From contig NZ_JAUCBR010000004.1 of NCBI RefSeq assembly GCF_034676725.1, positions 1,131,501 through 1,195,500 of the forward strand: a stretch of DNA of 64,000 bases, given 5' to 3'. Made by a program: the position numbers and the translations under genes. Every line of letters begins with the position of its first letter. The first letter of the stretch is position 1. The notes under the pieces were generated by a model. The model saw nothing but the letters and a program-made list of their open reading frames with translations, did no database searches and was not told the DNA's origin. Below are positions 28,330 to 37,087 of the stretch, in pieces. This DNA is from Denitromonas sp. (GTDB taxonomy: Bacteria > Pseudomonadota > Gammaproteobacteria > Burkholderiales > Rhodocyclaceae).

Positions 28330-30210
28330 CTATACCGTTGACTGACTGTCATGTCGGTCGGGTGACAGCGGGAGAATTACGGTAGCGATTGCACCACCCG
28401 ACGGTCCATTGACCAGTTGTATCCAGCCTTGATGCTGCCGCACGATACGGTGGGCTATGGCGAGGCCGAGGCCGGTTCCCCTCGCCCGCGTCGTTACGAA
28501 CGGTTCGAACAACTTGTCGGCGATATCCGATGCGATTCCCGGTCCATCATCGGTAATATTAATTTCCACGGCAGGCTGAGACTCGTGAAGGAGGGCTCGC
28601 GCCTGGATGACCACACACCCGCCTTTCGGGGCAGCCTGGATTGCATTATCCAGAATATTCTCGAACAACTGACGCAGCTTGTTGCGGTCACCCATGACCG
28701 TTGGGAGTTTCTGATCGCTCCTGTTTCGAAGATCGATGGACTTGCGTGTGACTTCGGGAAGCAGAACTACCGCCGCCGTGTCGAGGGTTTCCCGCAAATC
28801 GACCCCGTCGAGCTCCAAATTGGACGGACGTGCGAACGCCAACATGTCGTTTAGGATGTGTTCCATGTATTTGACCTGATTCATCGCGATTTCGCAGCCT
28901 TCGCTGTAGTCGTCATTAGTCTCACGATGATGAGCATGAAGGATGTGCAGATTCATCTTTACCGAGGAGAGCGCATTACGTAGGTCATGCGCGATCATGC
29001 TAGCCATCCTCCCCATGGCCGCCTGCTCTTCATTCTTTCCTGTTCTGCGCAGTTCGTCCGCCATGCGCATCATGGCTCGCGCGAGAATGCCAATCTCATC
29101 TTTCTGGTGTACCGGGGCTACAACATCGCAATCACCTGACGCGATGCGGTTGGCGATTTTGGTCAGCCGTTCAATCGGCCGAACTACGTTCCCAGTTGCG
29201 ACGACTAGTGACAGAATCATCAAGGCACCAATTCCCAGTACGGCCACTGCCAACTGCGCACGGAATCTGGAAGCTTTCATTTCGACGTCCGCAAACGACG
29301 CAATTCCGCCCACGACTATGATATCTGCCAGTAAACCCGCCTCCCCCCCCTCCGCCAGCACGACCCGATGTAGATCAACTACTAACGCAGATTCTGGCAT
29401 CTCGTACTGCACGTGCAGATCATCTGTTTGCAACCAGTCATTCCAACGATCGCTCAGCTGGAAGTGGTTAAGCGCAATTTCCCTTCCATCAACCTGTGGA
29501 GTAACCGATCCCGCTCGCGATCGGTAAAGAATTCGGCCCTCCCGGTCAGCGACGTAGAAGACCATATTGTTCTGCGATTGGCCGAGATCAGCGACCAGCG
29601 TAGCGAAGTCTACAGAGATCGCAACGGCTCCAACGATCGATCCGCCTCTGGTGACGACGGGCGCGCTGAAATACAGATCATACTGTCCCCCTGAGTTCTG
29701 GTTCGCGCCTTTGGCCCGCAATCGGCCACTCTCGGCCATACTGCCCCGTGGATGGAGTCCTTGCTTCTTCCCGAGTAGGGCCTCGTAGCCAACACTTCCG
29801 CCGGGAGCGTCGATCGTCGTTTGAACTAAGTCGCCGAACCGTTGGACTTGCAACACCTGCGGTCCAGTGGCCCCATTCAATACGAGCAGGGACTGCTCGT
29901 ACGCGGAACGCTTTCGCATCATTGCAGTGAACTGATCAGCCAACATTTGCAGGCTTTCAGCGTTCAGCCCAGAATCCTCGCCTTGGAGTCCCGATGCACT
30001 TCCATCGGCCAGGACGGCAATATCGGCCTTGATCATGTCGACCCTGCTCTTAAGGATCTGGGCTTCGCGGCGGACGCTGTCGCTCAGGTTCTTGCTCAAT
30101 AGGTCGTGAAGCGCATCGGTGGCCACAGCGAGCGTCAAGCCAGCAATGCCGGCTATAGCGATGGCCGATATCAAAAAACTAGTTACGATGATCCGGTTTG
30201 CGATTTTCAT
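28330..30210 (-). CDS. pcrS: PcrS-like sensor histidine kinase
   Basis: 626 residues. First helix at about 10-32, periplasmic Cache-like region (about 35-300) and a second helix at about 315-335. HAMP follows (VRPIERLTKIANRIASGDCD), then HisKA with the phospho-histidine in MIAHDLRNALSSVKMNLHIL. The HATPase motifs are NILDNAIQA, DDGPGIA and GTGLGLAIAH. It is divergent from pcrR with a 98-bp shared promoter region, and probably phosphorylates it. Its position beside the PAS sensor and the pcr operon suggests control of perchlorate respiration. The signal is unknown. Confidence 0.85.
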   Translation of the reverse strand: MKIANRIIVTSFLISAIAIAGIAGLTLAVATDALHDLLSKNLSDSVRREAQILKSRVDMIKADIAVLADGSASGLQGEDSGLNAESLQMLADQFTAMMRKRSAYEQSLLVLNGATGPQVLQVQRFGDLVQTTIDAPGGSVGYEALLGKKQGLHPRGSMAESGRLRAKGANQNSGGQYDLYFSAPVVTRGGSIVGAVAISVDFATLVADLGQSQNNMVFYVADREGRILYRSRAGSVTPQVDGREIALNHFQLSDRWNDWLQTDDLHVQYEMPESALVVDLHRVVLAEGGEAGLLADIIVVGGIASFADVEMKASRFRAQLAVAVLGIGALMILSLVVATGNVVRPIERLTKIANRIASGDCDVVAPVHQKDEIGILARAMMRMADELRRTGKNEEQAAMGRMASMIAHDLRNALSSVKMNLHILHAHHRETNDDYSEGCEIAMNQVKYMEHILNDMLAFARPSNLELDGVDLRETLDTAAVVLLPEVTRKSIDLRNRSDQKLPTVMGDRNKLRQLFENILDNAIQAAPKGGCVVIQARALLHESQPAVEINITDDGPGIASDIADKLFEPFVTTRARGTGLGLAIAHRIVRQHQGWIQLVNGPSGGAIATVILPLSPDRHDSQSTV

Positions 30211-30223
30211 GGCTTAATTACCA

Positions 30224-30267
30224 TCTCGGCATTGATCTTGCTTAATCCCAGCATCGAGTTGCCGAGA
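30224..30267. promoter_or_regulatory. inverted repeat in the pcrS/pcrR divergent promoter region
   Basis: TCTCGGCA (30224-30231) and TGCCGAGA (30260-30267) form a perfect 8-bp inverted repeat centred in the 98-bp gap between the two divergent regulator genes. It could be an operator. It does not resemble the palindrome upstream of pcrA. Confidence 0.35.
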
Positions 30268-30308
30268 CAGCGGGATTCGAAAGCCCGCAGACTACAGGAG
30301 GAAGCAGA

Positions 30309-31685
30309 ATGGAACACATCCTCATCGTGGATGACGACAAGGCTATTCGGCAGACTTTGAAAGTGCATTTTCAACAGTGTGGCTTTCGAGTGTCGTTGGC
30401 GGAAACGGCTGAAGAAGGCGTCAATCTGGTTATGTCTAGCAATGTTAATGCCATCGTCTCAGACATTCGGCTGCCCGGTCTGGACGGTTTGTCCTTCCTG
30501 AGGGAGGTCAAGCAACGCTTCCCCAGTATGCCGGTAATCATGATCACAGCCTTCCATGATTTGGAGATGACCGTCGCCGCGATGCAAGGCGGGGCCACCG
30601 ACTACGTGCCGAAGCCGATTGATCTAACTGAATTGGACGCTGCCCTTGAGCGTGCCCTATCGCAGGAAAGTGTTATTGACAGCGGGGCGCTGACCCTTGG
30701 TCCGCCCGACAGTCCGCGTTCACTGATCGTTGGACAGTCCTTTACAATGAAGGAAGTATTCAAGTGCATCGGCTTGGTATCGCAGAGCCGCGTTACAGTG
30801 ATGATCTTGGGGGAATCAGGCACCGGCAAGGAATTGGTTGCAAAAGCCATCCACAGCGCAAGTGCCGAGCGGCACTTACCGTTCATTGCCGTCAACTGCG
30901 CCGCGCTCGTTGAAACTCTGCTGGAAAGCGAACTCTTCGGCCATGAGCGCGGCGCCTTTACCGGTGCCGTTGGCGCTCACAAAGGAAAGGTCGAGCAAGT
31001 CGGCGAAGGTACGTTGTTCCTCGATGAGATCGCCGAGTTATCGCCTTCCATACAGGGCAAACTCCTGCGCATCCTCGAAGAGCGCGAATACAGCCCGCTC
31101 GGCAGCACGCAGATCAAGAAGAGCAAAGCCCGCTTTATCACCGCGACTAACGTCCAGCTCGAAGATCGAGTCGCTTCCGGTGAGTTCCGGGAGGATTTGT
31201 ATTACCGGCTAAACGTCGCGTCTATCAACCTCCCACCATTGCGGGATCGGCGCAGCGACATCCCGCTGCTGGTTGAATTTATGCTGAAGAAGATAAATCG
31301 CGACCTGCAGAAAAACGTTCGTCGCGTATCTGCCGATGCCATGGAGTGTCTTCAGTCCTTTTCCTGGCCGGGGAACGTCCGGCAACTGGAAAATGTGCTG
31401 ATGAAGGCAGTGGTCATGGAGCGGGGTGACACCTTGACGACGATGCATCTGGCCTCGGAGGTCTCCTGCCAGGCGAAGTGCACGGCCGAATTGCCTCATG
31501 GCGTACCCGCCCCCGGATTGATATCCCTGCGGGACTTGGAGCGTGATTATATCAGTCGCGTCCTCGACAGCACCGGATGGCACAAGGGCAAGACATGCGA
31601 CATCCTCGGCATCTCACGCCCCAAGCTGGATCGAAGAATCCACGAATTCGGCCTAACCCCCCCAGGCGGCGTGAAGAAAAATTGA
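30309..31685 (+). CDS. pcrR: PcrR-like sigma-54-dependent response regulator
   Basis: 458 residues in three parts. The receiver domain (1-125) has the phospho-aspartate in NAIVSDIRLPGLDGL. The AAA+ sigma-54 activator domain (about 145-375) has Walker A GESGTGKE, the sigma-54 contact loop GAFTGA and Walker B GTLFLDEIAEL. A Fis-type HTH closes the protein (HKGKTCDILGISRPKLDRRI). The start at 30309 follows ACAGGAGGAAGCAGA. It is the expected activator of the sigma-54 promoter upstream of pcrA at 42546-42562. The link is inferred from the matching promoter type and gene neighbourhood. Confidence 0.87.
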   Translation: MEHILIVDDDKAIRQTLKVHFQQCGFRVSLAETAEEGVNLVMSSNVNAIVSDIRLPGLDGLSFLREVKQRFPSMPVIMITAFHDLEMTVAAMQGGATDYVPKPIDLTELDAALERALSQESVIDSGALTLGPPDSPRSLIVGQSFTMKEVFKCIGLVSQSRVTVMILGESGTGKELVAKAIHSASAERHLPFIAVNCAALVETLLESELFGHERGAFTGAVGAHKGKVEQVGEGTLFLDEIAELSPSIQGKLLRILEEREYSPLGSTQIKKSKARFITATNVQLEDRVASGEFREDLYYRLNVASINLPPLRDRRSDIPLLVEFMLKKINRDLQKNVRRVSADAMECLQSFSWPGNVRQLENVLMKAVVMERGDTLTTMHLASEVSCQAKCTAELPHGVPAPGLISLRDLERDYISRVLDSTGWHKGKTCDILGISRPKLDRRIHEFGLTPPGGVKKN

Positions 31686-31799
31686 ACAAGACGTCCGATC
31701 CGACTTATATCGATTAAACGAATCGTTAAGATGCACTTCATGGCCGGTGTCGCAGCGCGGAGAGGAGGGATAAGGCCATTCTTGGGCGGCCTGCTGAAT

Positions 31800-32013
31800 C
31801 GCCCTAACCCCTGTAGGCGCCCTACGTGTTGTAGTTGCAATAGGTTGCTTCCAGAGATTCGGGAGTCGGGAGGCTAATAGCCAATCTGGCGTAGTAGTAG
31901 GTAAGGAATTAGCAGTGTGGCCGTCGCCGGTGGCCCACAGTCGCCCGCAGGCCCAATCACGCTGGCAGGTCGGAACGAATCGATCGGCCTTGCCGTTGGT
32001 TTGAGGCCGACAG
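31800..32013 (-). pseudogene. IS481-family transposase, C-terminal remnant
   Basis: Reading leftward from the IS3 insertion, the frame gives RPQTNGKADRFVPTCQRDWA, the end of an IS481 DDE domain (family pattern RPQTNGKAERF). It then decays through frame changes and stops. It continues the remnant at 33243-33760, and the intervening IS3 element with its CAG duplication splits the two. Confidence 0.75.
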
Positions 32014-32040
32014 TGAATCGCCCCGGCTCCAGTAGACACC

Positions 32041-32853
32041 CTACTGCCTGCTGAAATACTGCATTTCGAACTTTACCGGAGAAACGTCGCCGGCATATCC
32101 GTGGCGCCGTTTCGGGTTGTAGAACATCTCGATGTAATTGAAGATGTCCCGCCGCGCCTCTTCGCGATCAGTGTAGATCCGTCGCCTGATCCGCTCCCGC
32201 TTGAGAAGCTGGAAGAAGCTCTCAGCGACCGCGTTGTCGTGGCAGTTGCCCCGCCGGCTCATGCTCTGTTGCAGGTTGTGCGCCTTCAGAAACGCCTGCC
32301 AGTCATGGCTGCTGTACTGGCACCCCTGATCCGAATGGACCATCACCGCCTCGCTTGGCCGCCGTCGCCATACCGCCATCAGCAGCGCGTTGAGCGCCAG
32401 TTCGCTATCAATGCGCGAGCTCATCGACCAGCCCACCACCTGACGCGAGAACAGATCAACCACCACCGCCAGATAGAGCCAGCCTTCATGCGTACGCACA
32501 TACGTGATGTCGGTGACCCAAACACGGTTTGGCGCATCGACATCGAAGCACTGCTCCAGATGGTTTGGTGCCACGACGGCTGGTTTGCCGTAACGCCCCA
32601 CACGACGCAGATAGCCAACCTGGGCGCGCAGGCCATCACGACGCATCAAGCGATACACGCGATGCTTGCCGCAGCGCTCGCCCAGATCGCGAAGGTCGTG
32701 TGTGATCTTGCGATAGCCATAGACGCCGCCGCTTTCAAGCCAGCTCTGCTTGATCAGTCCTGACAGACGCGCATCCTCTTTCTGGCGCCGGGATTGCGGT
32801 TCGCGCTTCCAGGCGTAGTAGCCGCTCGGATTCACACACATGCTGTGGCACAA
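32041..32853 (-). CDS. IS3-family transposase OrfB (DDE domain)
   Basis: The open frame reads from about 32915 and the first ATG is at 32853. DDE residues are visible in WVTDITYVRTHEGWLYLAVVVD, HSDQGCQYSS and NAVAESFFQLLKRE. It is normally made as an OrfAB fusion by a -1 frameshift. The run of six A before G on the minus strand, at about 32934-32940 near the end of orfA, is a good slip site and puts OrfB in the correct frame. Confidence 0.92.
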   Translation of the reverse strand: MCHSMCVNPSGYYAWKREPQSRRQKEDARLSGLIKQSWLESGGVYGYRKITHDLRDLGERCGKHRVYRLMRRDGLRAQVGYLRRVGRYGKPAVVAPNHLEQCFDVDAPNRVWVTDITYVRTHEGWLYLAVVVDLFSRQVVGWSMSSRIDSELALNALLMAVWRRRPSEAVMVHSDQGCQYSSHDWQAFLKAHNLQQSMSRRGNCHDNAVAESFFQLLKRERIRRRIYTDREEARRDIFNYIEMFYNPKRRHGYAGDVSPVKFEMQYFSRQ

Positions 32854-32900
32854 CCTGCGAACCGGGAACTGCTTCTCGTGCGCCTCGATGAAGGCGTACC

Positions 32901-33179
32901 TTACCGGGACTCCTTGGCAAAGTACGCTGCGGCCTTTTTTAGGATGTCGCGCTCCTCCGTCACCCGCTTGAGCTCCGCCTTCAGGCGCCGGATCTCCGCT
33001 GCCTGGCCCAACTGCTCGACCCGCTGCGCTTCAGGAAGGCTGTAGCGCTTGATCCACTCATAGAGCGTCGGCTGTGACACCCCCAGTCGCTTGGCAACAT
33101 CCGGAGCCGAATGCCCCCGCTCCGTGACCTGTTTGACCGCCTCAACCTTGAACTCTTCCGGATACCGCTTGTTGCTCAT
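32901..33179 (-). CDS. IS3-family OrfA, HTH protein
   Basis: 92 residues: MSNKRYPEEFKVEAVKQVTE start, HTH (SAPDVAKRLGVSQPTLYEWI) and a leucine-zipper segment (AAEIRRLKAELKRVTEERDILKKAA). It is the DNA-binding half of the OrfAB transposase. The A6G slippery run sits about 12 codons before its stop. Confidence 0.92.
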   Translation of the reverse strand: MSNKRYPEEFKVEAVKQVTERGHSAPDVAKRLGVSQPTLYEWIKRYSLPEAQRVEQLGQAAEIRRLKAELKRVTEERDILKKAAAYFAKESR

Positions 33180-33242
33180 GACGCCTCCTGTGCATGCCTG
33201 AGTTTAAGGCTGCAAAGCGTCTACCGGGAGAGGGGCGATTCA

Positions 33243-33760
33243 CAGTGCCGCGTGAAGGAGTACTTGCTTCCGAGATCCCGGCAGACTTGGGCGAATCGCC
33301 TGGAGCGGTAAGCGGGGCCGTTGTCAGTGATCAACCGCTTGATGTGCGCACCGAGTGCTCGGTAATGCGCCACGGTGGCGTGCAGAAAGGCGAGAGCGGA
33401 AACCCGTTTCTCGTCTGGATGAATCTGCACAAAGCCCACTCGAGAATGGTCGTCGATGGCCACATGAGCCACTTCCCATCCGGCGTCGCGGATACGGTCG
33501 TGCGGGTTGCCTGTGATGCGATGCCCGGGCACGACGATGCGTCCGAGCTTCTTCATGTCCACATGCATTAGATTGCCCGGGGCTTCGCGCTCATAGCGCT
33601 GCACGGCCCGCTTGGGCTCAAGTACCTTCAGGCTCGATAATCCGAGAGCAGCGAAGATACGGCTGACGTGGCTACTCTACTGCCCACGTTGCGAGCAATC
33701 GTGCGCAAGGGCATAAGACGGTGACGTAGCTGCTCGATCCGGGTGTGCAGCACATCATCA
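33243..33760 (-). pseudogene. IS481-family transposase, N-terminal and central remnant
   Basis: The central DDE region is well conserved: NLMHVDMKKLGRIVVPGHRI, WEVAHVAIDDHSRVGFVQI and LITDNGPAYRSRRFAQVCRD. The upstream helix-turn-helix part is broken by a stop (SVSSLLSDYRA then stop). The frame is cut at 33243 by the IS3 element and continues at 32013. A second, shorter IS481 tail in the same orientation lies at 42720-42836, across the pcr operon. Confidence 0.82.
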
Positions 33761-33866
33761 ATCGTCGAGCGGGTTGTGGGTGGTCAGGAGCTACGATCCG
33801 TCAGGCCGATCTCGCCCTGCGAATCGAACTGTTTGAGTCATTATCAGGCTGTTCGGACTCTGATAC

Positions 33867-34364
33867 CGCATGTCCAGCGGGGTGGCCGACAGCCACAGCG
33901 CCTCGACGCGGATCATGCCAGCCACTGGCGCAGCCACGCGCCACAGGCATCGGCCGCCTCGATCGGCCACTCAAGCTTGAGGCGCGCCTCGCCGCGCTGT
34001 ACGTCGAGGCGAATGACGGGCCTGGGTTCGGCGCCAGGCGCCAACGCGACCGGTACGAAGCGCGCCTCGGCGGACGGGGCCAACGAAACGGCCTCGCGAG
34101 CGCGACGGCTGGGCAGCTCGACGCCGCGCTCGCGCAGCCAGCGGCGCACCTGGTTGGCGTTCAAGCCATTGGCCAGCGCCACGCCTGCCACCGACACCCC
34201 GGACTCGCTGCAGGCCGAGATAACCGATTGCTTGAATGCTTCGCTGTGCGTGCGCCGGCGGCGGCGCGGGATAGCGACGTCCATGGTGTCCACCATAGAA
34301 ATTGGTGGACACCATCTTCAGCGCACTACCGTGTGAAGGACAGATGGGTTTGCCGGGTGCTTAC
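33867..34364 (-). mobile_element. IS66-family remnant, left copy
   Basis: It contains the right terminal region (end GTAAGCACCCGGCAAACCCA read on the minus strand), a full tnpA and only the first codons of tnpB. At 33867 the IS66 sequence stops and IS481-related sequence begins. About 90 percent similar by eye to the right copy at 43340-45941 and in the same orientation, so the two are direct repeats flanking the pcr/cld operon. Confidence 0.8.
33913..34296 (-). CDS. tnpA: IS66-family accessory protein TnpA
   Basis: 127 residues: RRRRRTHSEAFKQSVISACS start, HTH (GVSVAGVALANGLNANQVRRWLRERG) and the C-terminal block EARLKLEWPIEAADACGAWLRQWLA. It is an accessory gene of IS66 elements; without tnpB and tnpC it cannot support transposition. 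The frame is intact. Confidence 0.85.
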   Translation of the reverse strand: MVDTMDVAIPRRRRRTHSEAFKQSVISACSESGVSVAGVALANGLNANQVRRWLRERGVELPSRRAREAVSLAPSAEARFVPVALAPGAEPRPVIRLDVQRGEARLKLEWPIEAADACGAWLRQWLA

Positions 34365-34507
34365 CTCCTTGTAGCCCATGAAGCCCACAGACATGCAAAT
34401 GCAGCATCACATATCAAACTGATCCACCGCCGACAGCCCAAGGAACTCTGCGTGTCTCATTACATCCATTTGCAGATAGCTTCCTTTCCGTCTGTCTGCG
34501 CATGCCC

Positions 34508-35374
34508 TCAGAACTTGAACGCGGAAACGTCCGCTTGGGCATCGATACCTATGGTGTAGCCCAAGGACACATGGTGGAAGCGACCCGTCGTGTGGTCGTC
34601 GTGAATAGCGAAACCAAAATTGTAGGTCTTGCCTGGAGTCATTGAAATGTCACCTGTGCCGCCCCCCGCCAACTTGCGCTTGAAGGTAACGACCCACTGG
34701 TCCTCCTTCTTCTCGCCCTTGGCGTCCACCATGCTCATGCCGCCATCCATGACGCGCTTTTCGGCAACATAGCCGTCGTGTATGACGCCCTTGCTGGTCC
34801 ACTGAATGAGATCGAAGAACTTGCTCTTCACGTCGCCGCCCATCACATACTTGGTCTTCATGTCGTCCTTGGCGTCCGGCATTGATCGAGCGTCTTGGTG
34901 ACAGGTCTCCCAGCAGCCTGAGAGGTTGGCACGCTCCACAAGGCTGTCGTCCAGCATGACGGAGAGCTTGACCTGGTTGTCCTTGTCCATTTTCTCGGCG
35001 CCACCAGCTGGCTGCTTCCACGAAAAGCGCAGGTAGAGGTTGACGCCGTCATGGGCAGCCTGCACGGTGACGGGGATGGCTGCCGCTTTGCCCTTAATGA
35101 CGCGGGGCTCGATCTTCTGGCCAGTGGCCATTTTCATACCCATTTCGCCGACTTCTTCCTCATGACAGCCGACGCATGACTCGCCCTTCCTGAGCCCCTT
35201 TGCGCCGCTATGCTCCCCGCCCTTGACGATCCATTCGATGGGCGAGACGCCGGGGTAGAACAGGGTAATTTTCTTACTCGCTACCATACTCCAGTCGGGC
35301 GCAGCGAGCACTCCGCTGGCACTCAGCGCCAGAAGGATTCCTAAAGAGGGGATAGTAATATGTGAATTTCTCAT
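34508..35374 (-). CDS. pcrO: PcrO-like periplasmic heme protein
   Basis: 288 residues with a signal peptide (cut after GVLAA, residue about 25). The N-terminal heme site is GESCVGCHEE. A beta-rich domain follows, like the heme-binding subunit of ethylbenzene dehydrogenase-type enzymes (VTVQAAHDGVNLYLRFSWKQ, then the C-terminal GFAIHDDHTTGRFHHVSLGY). A second cysteine pair is spaced CWETCH, that is CX3CH instead of CX2CH. It is the last gene of the pcr run, 27 bp after pcrQ. It is likely an electron carrier near the perchlorate reductase; the name is given by context and recall. Confidence 0.65.
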   Translation of the reverse strand: MRNSHITIPSLGILLALSASGVLAAPDWSMVASKKITLFYPGVSPIEWIVKGGEHSGAKGLRKGESCVGCHEEEVGEMGMKMATGQKIEPRVIKGKAAAIPVTVQAAHDGVNLYLRFSWKQPAGGAEKMDKDNQVKLSVMLDDSLVERANLSGCWETCHQDARSMPDAKDDMKTKYVMGGDVKSKFFDLIQWTSKGVIHDGYVAEKRVMDGGMSMVDAKGEKKEDQWVVTFKRKLAGGGTGDISMTPGKTYNFGFAIHDDHTTGRFHHVSLGYTIGIDAQADVSAFKF

Positions 35375-35401
35375 CTTGGGCTCCTCAATCGACTTAATCG
35401 C

Positions 35402-36007
35402 TTACTCATCGTCATCATCTTTCATGCCCGTCGGCTTCTTGTGGGCGATGCCCTTGTGGCAGTCGATGCAGGTCTTACCTTCCTTCTTGCCCAAGGTGTG
35501 CATCTTGGCGCCGCGCGCCTTCTGCTTTTCGGTATTCATGCCGTCGAAGCTATGGCAGTTGCGGCACTCGCGCGAGTTGGACTTCTTCATGCGAGCCCAT
35601 TCGTTTTCAGCCAGCTCTAGGCGCTTGGATTCGAACTTTTCGGGCGTGTCGATGCTGCCGGTGAGCTTTCCCCAGATCTCCTTACTCGCCACGACCTTGC
35701 GGATCATTTTGTGCGTCCAGTCCTTCGGCACATGGCAGTCGGAGCAAGTGGCGCGCACGCCCGTACGGTTGGAGTAGTGGATGGTCTTCTGGTACTCTTG
35801 ATAGACTGTATCGTGCATCTCATGGCAAGAGACACAGAATTCCAGTGTGTTGGTAGCTTCGATGGCGGTGTTGAATCCGCCCCATAGAGCGATGCCGCCG
35901 AAGCAGCCGACCATGAGAACAGTAATGAGGGAATACCTCGTACAGGGACGACGCAGGACCGCGCAGAGCCGGCCGATAACGCCGGGAGAGAATTCTTTTC
36001 TTGTCAC
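35402..36007 (-). CDS. pcrQ: NapC/NirT-type tetraheme quinol dehydrogenase (PcrQ)
   Basis: 201 residues, one N-terminal membrane anchor (about 28-46) and four CX2CH hemes: EFCVSCHEM, ATCSDCHVP, ECRNCHSFD and TCIDCHKG. The size and layout are those of NapC/NirT proteins, which take electrons from membrane quinol and pass them to periplasmic reductases. In the pcr cluster it should feed PcrC/PcrAB. It lies between cld and pcrO and reads leftward. Start at 36007; the 113-bp gap before it holds a GC-rich hairpin. Confidence 0.88.
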   Translation of the reverse strand: MTRKEFSPGVIGRLCAVLRRPCTRYSLITVLMVGCFGGIALWGGFNTAIEATNTLEFCVSCHEMHDTVYQEYQKTIHYSNRTGVRATCSDCHVPKDWTHKMIRKVVASKEIWGKLTGSIDTPEKFESKRLELAENEWARMKKSNSRECRNCHSFDGMNTEKQKARGAKMHTLGKKEGKTCIDCHKGIAHKKPTGMKDDDDE

Positions 36008-36051
36008 TTCAGCTTCCTGTTTTTCGAAACGAGCCGGGGCCTTGCGAGGCG

Positions 36052-36069
36052 CCCGCCCTTACGGGCGGG
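36052..36069 (-). terminator. GC-rich hairpin between cld and pcrQ
   Basis: CCCGCCC-TTAC-GGGCGGG, a perfect 7-bp stem with a 4-base loop. There is no T run after it in either direction, so it may act as an mRNA processing or stability element rather than a strong terminator. Confidence 0.35.
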
Positions 36070-36120
36070 AACCGGTTTGCGAATCCGCGGATGACGCGGC
36101 GAGTGTGTCGTCCTAAGACC

Positions 36121-37014
36121 TCACTCGGAGAGTGCTTTCACCACCTGCTCGGGCGCATGGATCGTGCCCAAGGTTGTCGGGTTGCCCCAACGCACATGAT
36201 GTTTGTTCTCCTTCACAGATGCCAGGGAGATCATCAGGTTATTAAAAGCTGCCAAGTCGTCGGTCTCGAAGTAGGTAATGAAATCGATGTCATCGAGACC
36301 CGTGGAGTGGTAGAGCTTGCGCTTCACATTAACCAGATACGCCAAGGTCGGCGCTGTGTGCTCTTCCATGAGTGCTAGACGCTCTTCGGCGGACATGTTC
36401 CACCAAGCGGCGTCCTTCTTGATCGGGACTGAAACGACGTAGCGGGGAGGATTGCCAGTGTACGAGGCGGAGGAGAGGCCGGCATTCATGCTCGGCGACT
36501 TGTCCTTCGAAATGTAGTTCAGCGCTTTGGTGATGCCGACCTGCGTTTCTGCCACATCGGAATGGCGCCCGATGGCGGTGGCACGGAAATCACGCATGAA
36601 GGCTTGGGCATTGATCAGGTCGTAGGCGTGCACCCGGAAGAAGTAGTCGTATTGGGACTTCAACCCACGCGTCAGGTACATGTCCACAAGTACGCTATCC
36701 TTGTACTTCTCGATCAGCTTGGTTACTTCATCGGCAGCGCCCTTGCGCATGGCGGCGGGCGCCCTATCCCAGTCCGGCCGCAGCTTGAACATAGTGAATA
36801 CACCGAATACCCCAGGCTGGGTAAGAATCTTCGATCTTTCAATCATCATTCCGTCGCCTGCTGGTTTCATCATCATTTTATCCGCTGCCGGCTTCATCAT
36901 CTTGTCAGCCGCTGATTGCTGCGCCAAGACAGGTCCTGCATGCATCACCATTAACGCCGAAACAGTTCCGGCGACCACAGTTGCCTTCAGATTTCGAATC
37001 GACCAATGTTTCAT
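36121..37014 (-). CDS. cld: chlorite dismutase
   Basis: 297 residues with a signal peptide (cut near VLAQ, residue 32). Conserved blocks are TQPGVFGVFTMFKLRPDWD, then WWNMSAEERLALMEEHT (proximal heme histidine in EEHT) and LAYLVNVKRKLYHSTGLDD (distal arginine in KRK region). The C-terminus is NNLMISLASVKENKHHVRWG. This is the long, pentamer-forming clade that splits chlorite into chloride and O2 in the periplasm. An unusual methionine/lysine-rich repeat (ADKMMKPAADKMMMKPAGD) sits between signal peptide and domain. The start has AAGGAG seven bases upstream. Located in the pcr operon, it removes the toxic product of PcrAB. Confidence 0.96.
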   Translation of the reverse strand: MKHWSIRNLKATVVAGTVSALMVMHAGPVLAQQSAADKMMKPAADKMMMKPAGDGMMIERSKILTQPGVFGVFTMFKLRPDWDRAPAAMRKGAADEVTKLIEKYKDSVLVDMYLTRGLKSQYDYFFRVHAYDLINAQAFMRDFRATAIGRHSDVAETQVGITKALNYISKDKSPSMNAGLSSASYTGNPPRYVVSVPIKKDAAWWNMSAEERLALMEEHTAPTLAYLVNVKRKLYHSTGLDDIDFITYFETDDLAAFNNLMISLASVKENKHHVRWGNPTTLGTIHAPEQVVKALSE

Positions 37015-37087
37015 GACACTCTCCTTCTTTAATGAAATTCAAAACACAACCCTTCATAATTCAGGGTGTACATTGCGACCCCAATAC

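Larger units (their letters stand above)
32014..33242. mobile_element. IS3-family insertion sequence, complete, 1229 bp
   Basis: The ends are imperfect inverted repeats beginning TGAATCGCCCC on each side and followed by a GTAGAC block. A 3-bp target duplication CAG flanks it (32011-32013 and 33243-33245), as usual for IS3 elements. It contains overlapping orfA and orfB read leftward and is inserted in an IS481-family transposase gene. Confidence 0.93.

Noticed and set aside
29341..29350. C8 run in pcrS as another phase switch
   Set aside because: The reading frame through it is intact and the run is shorter than the pcrA tract.
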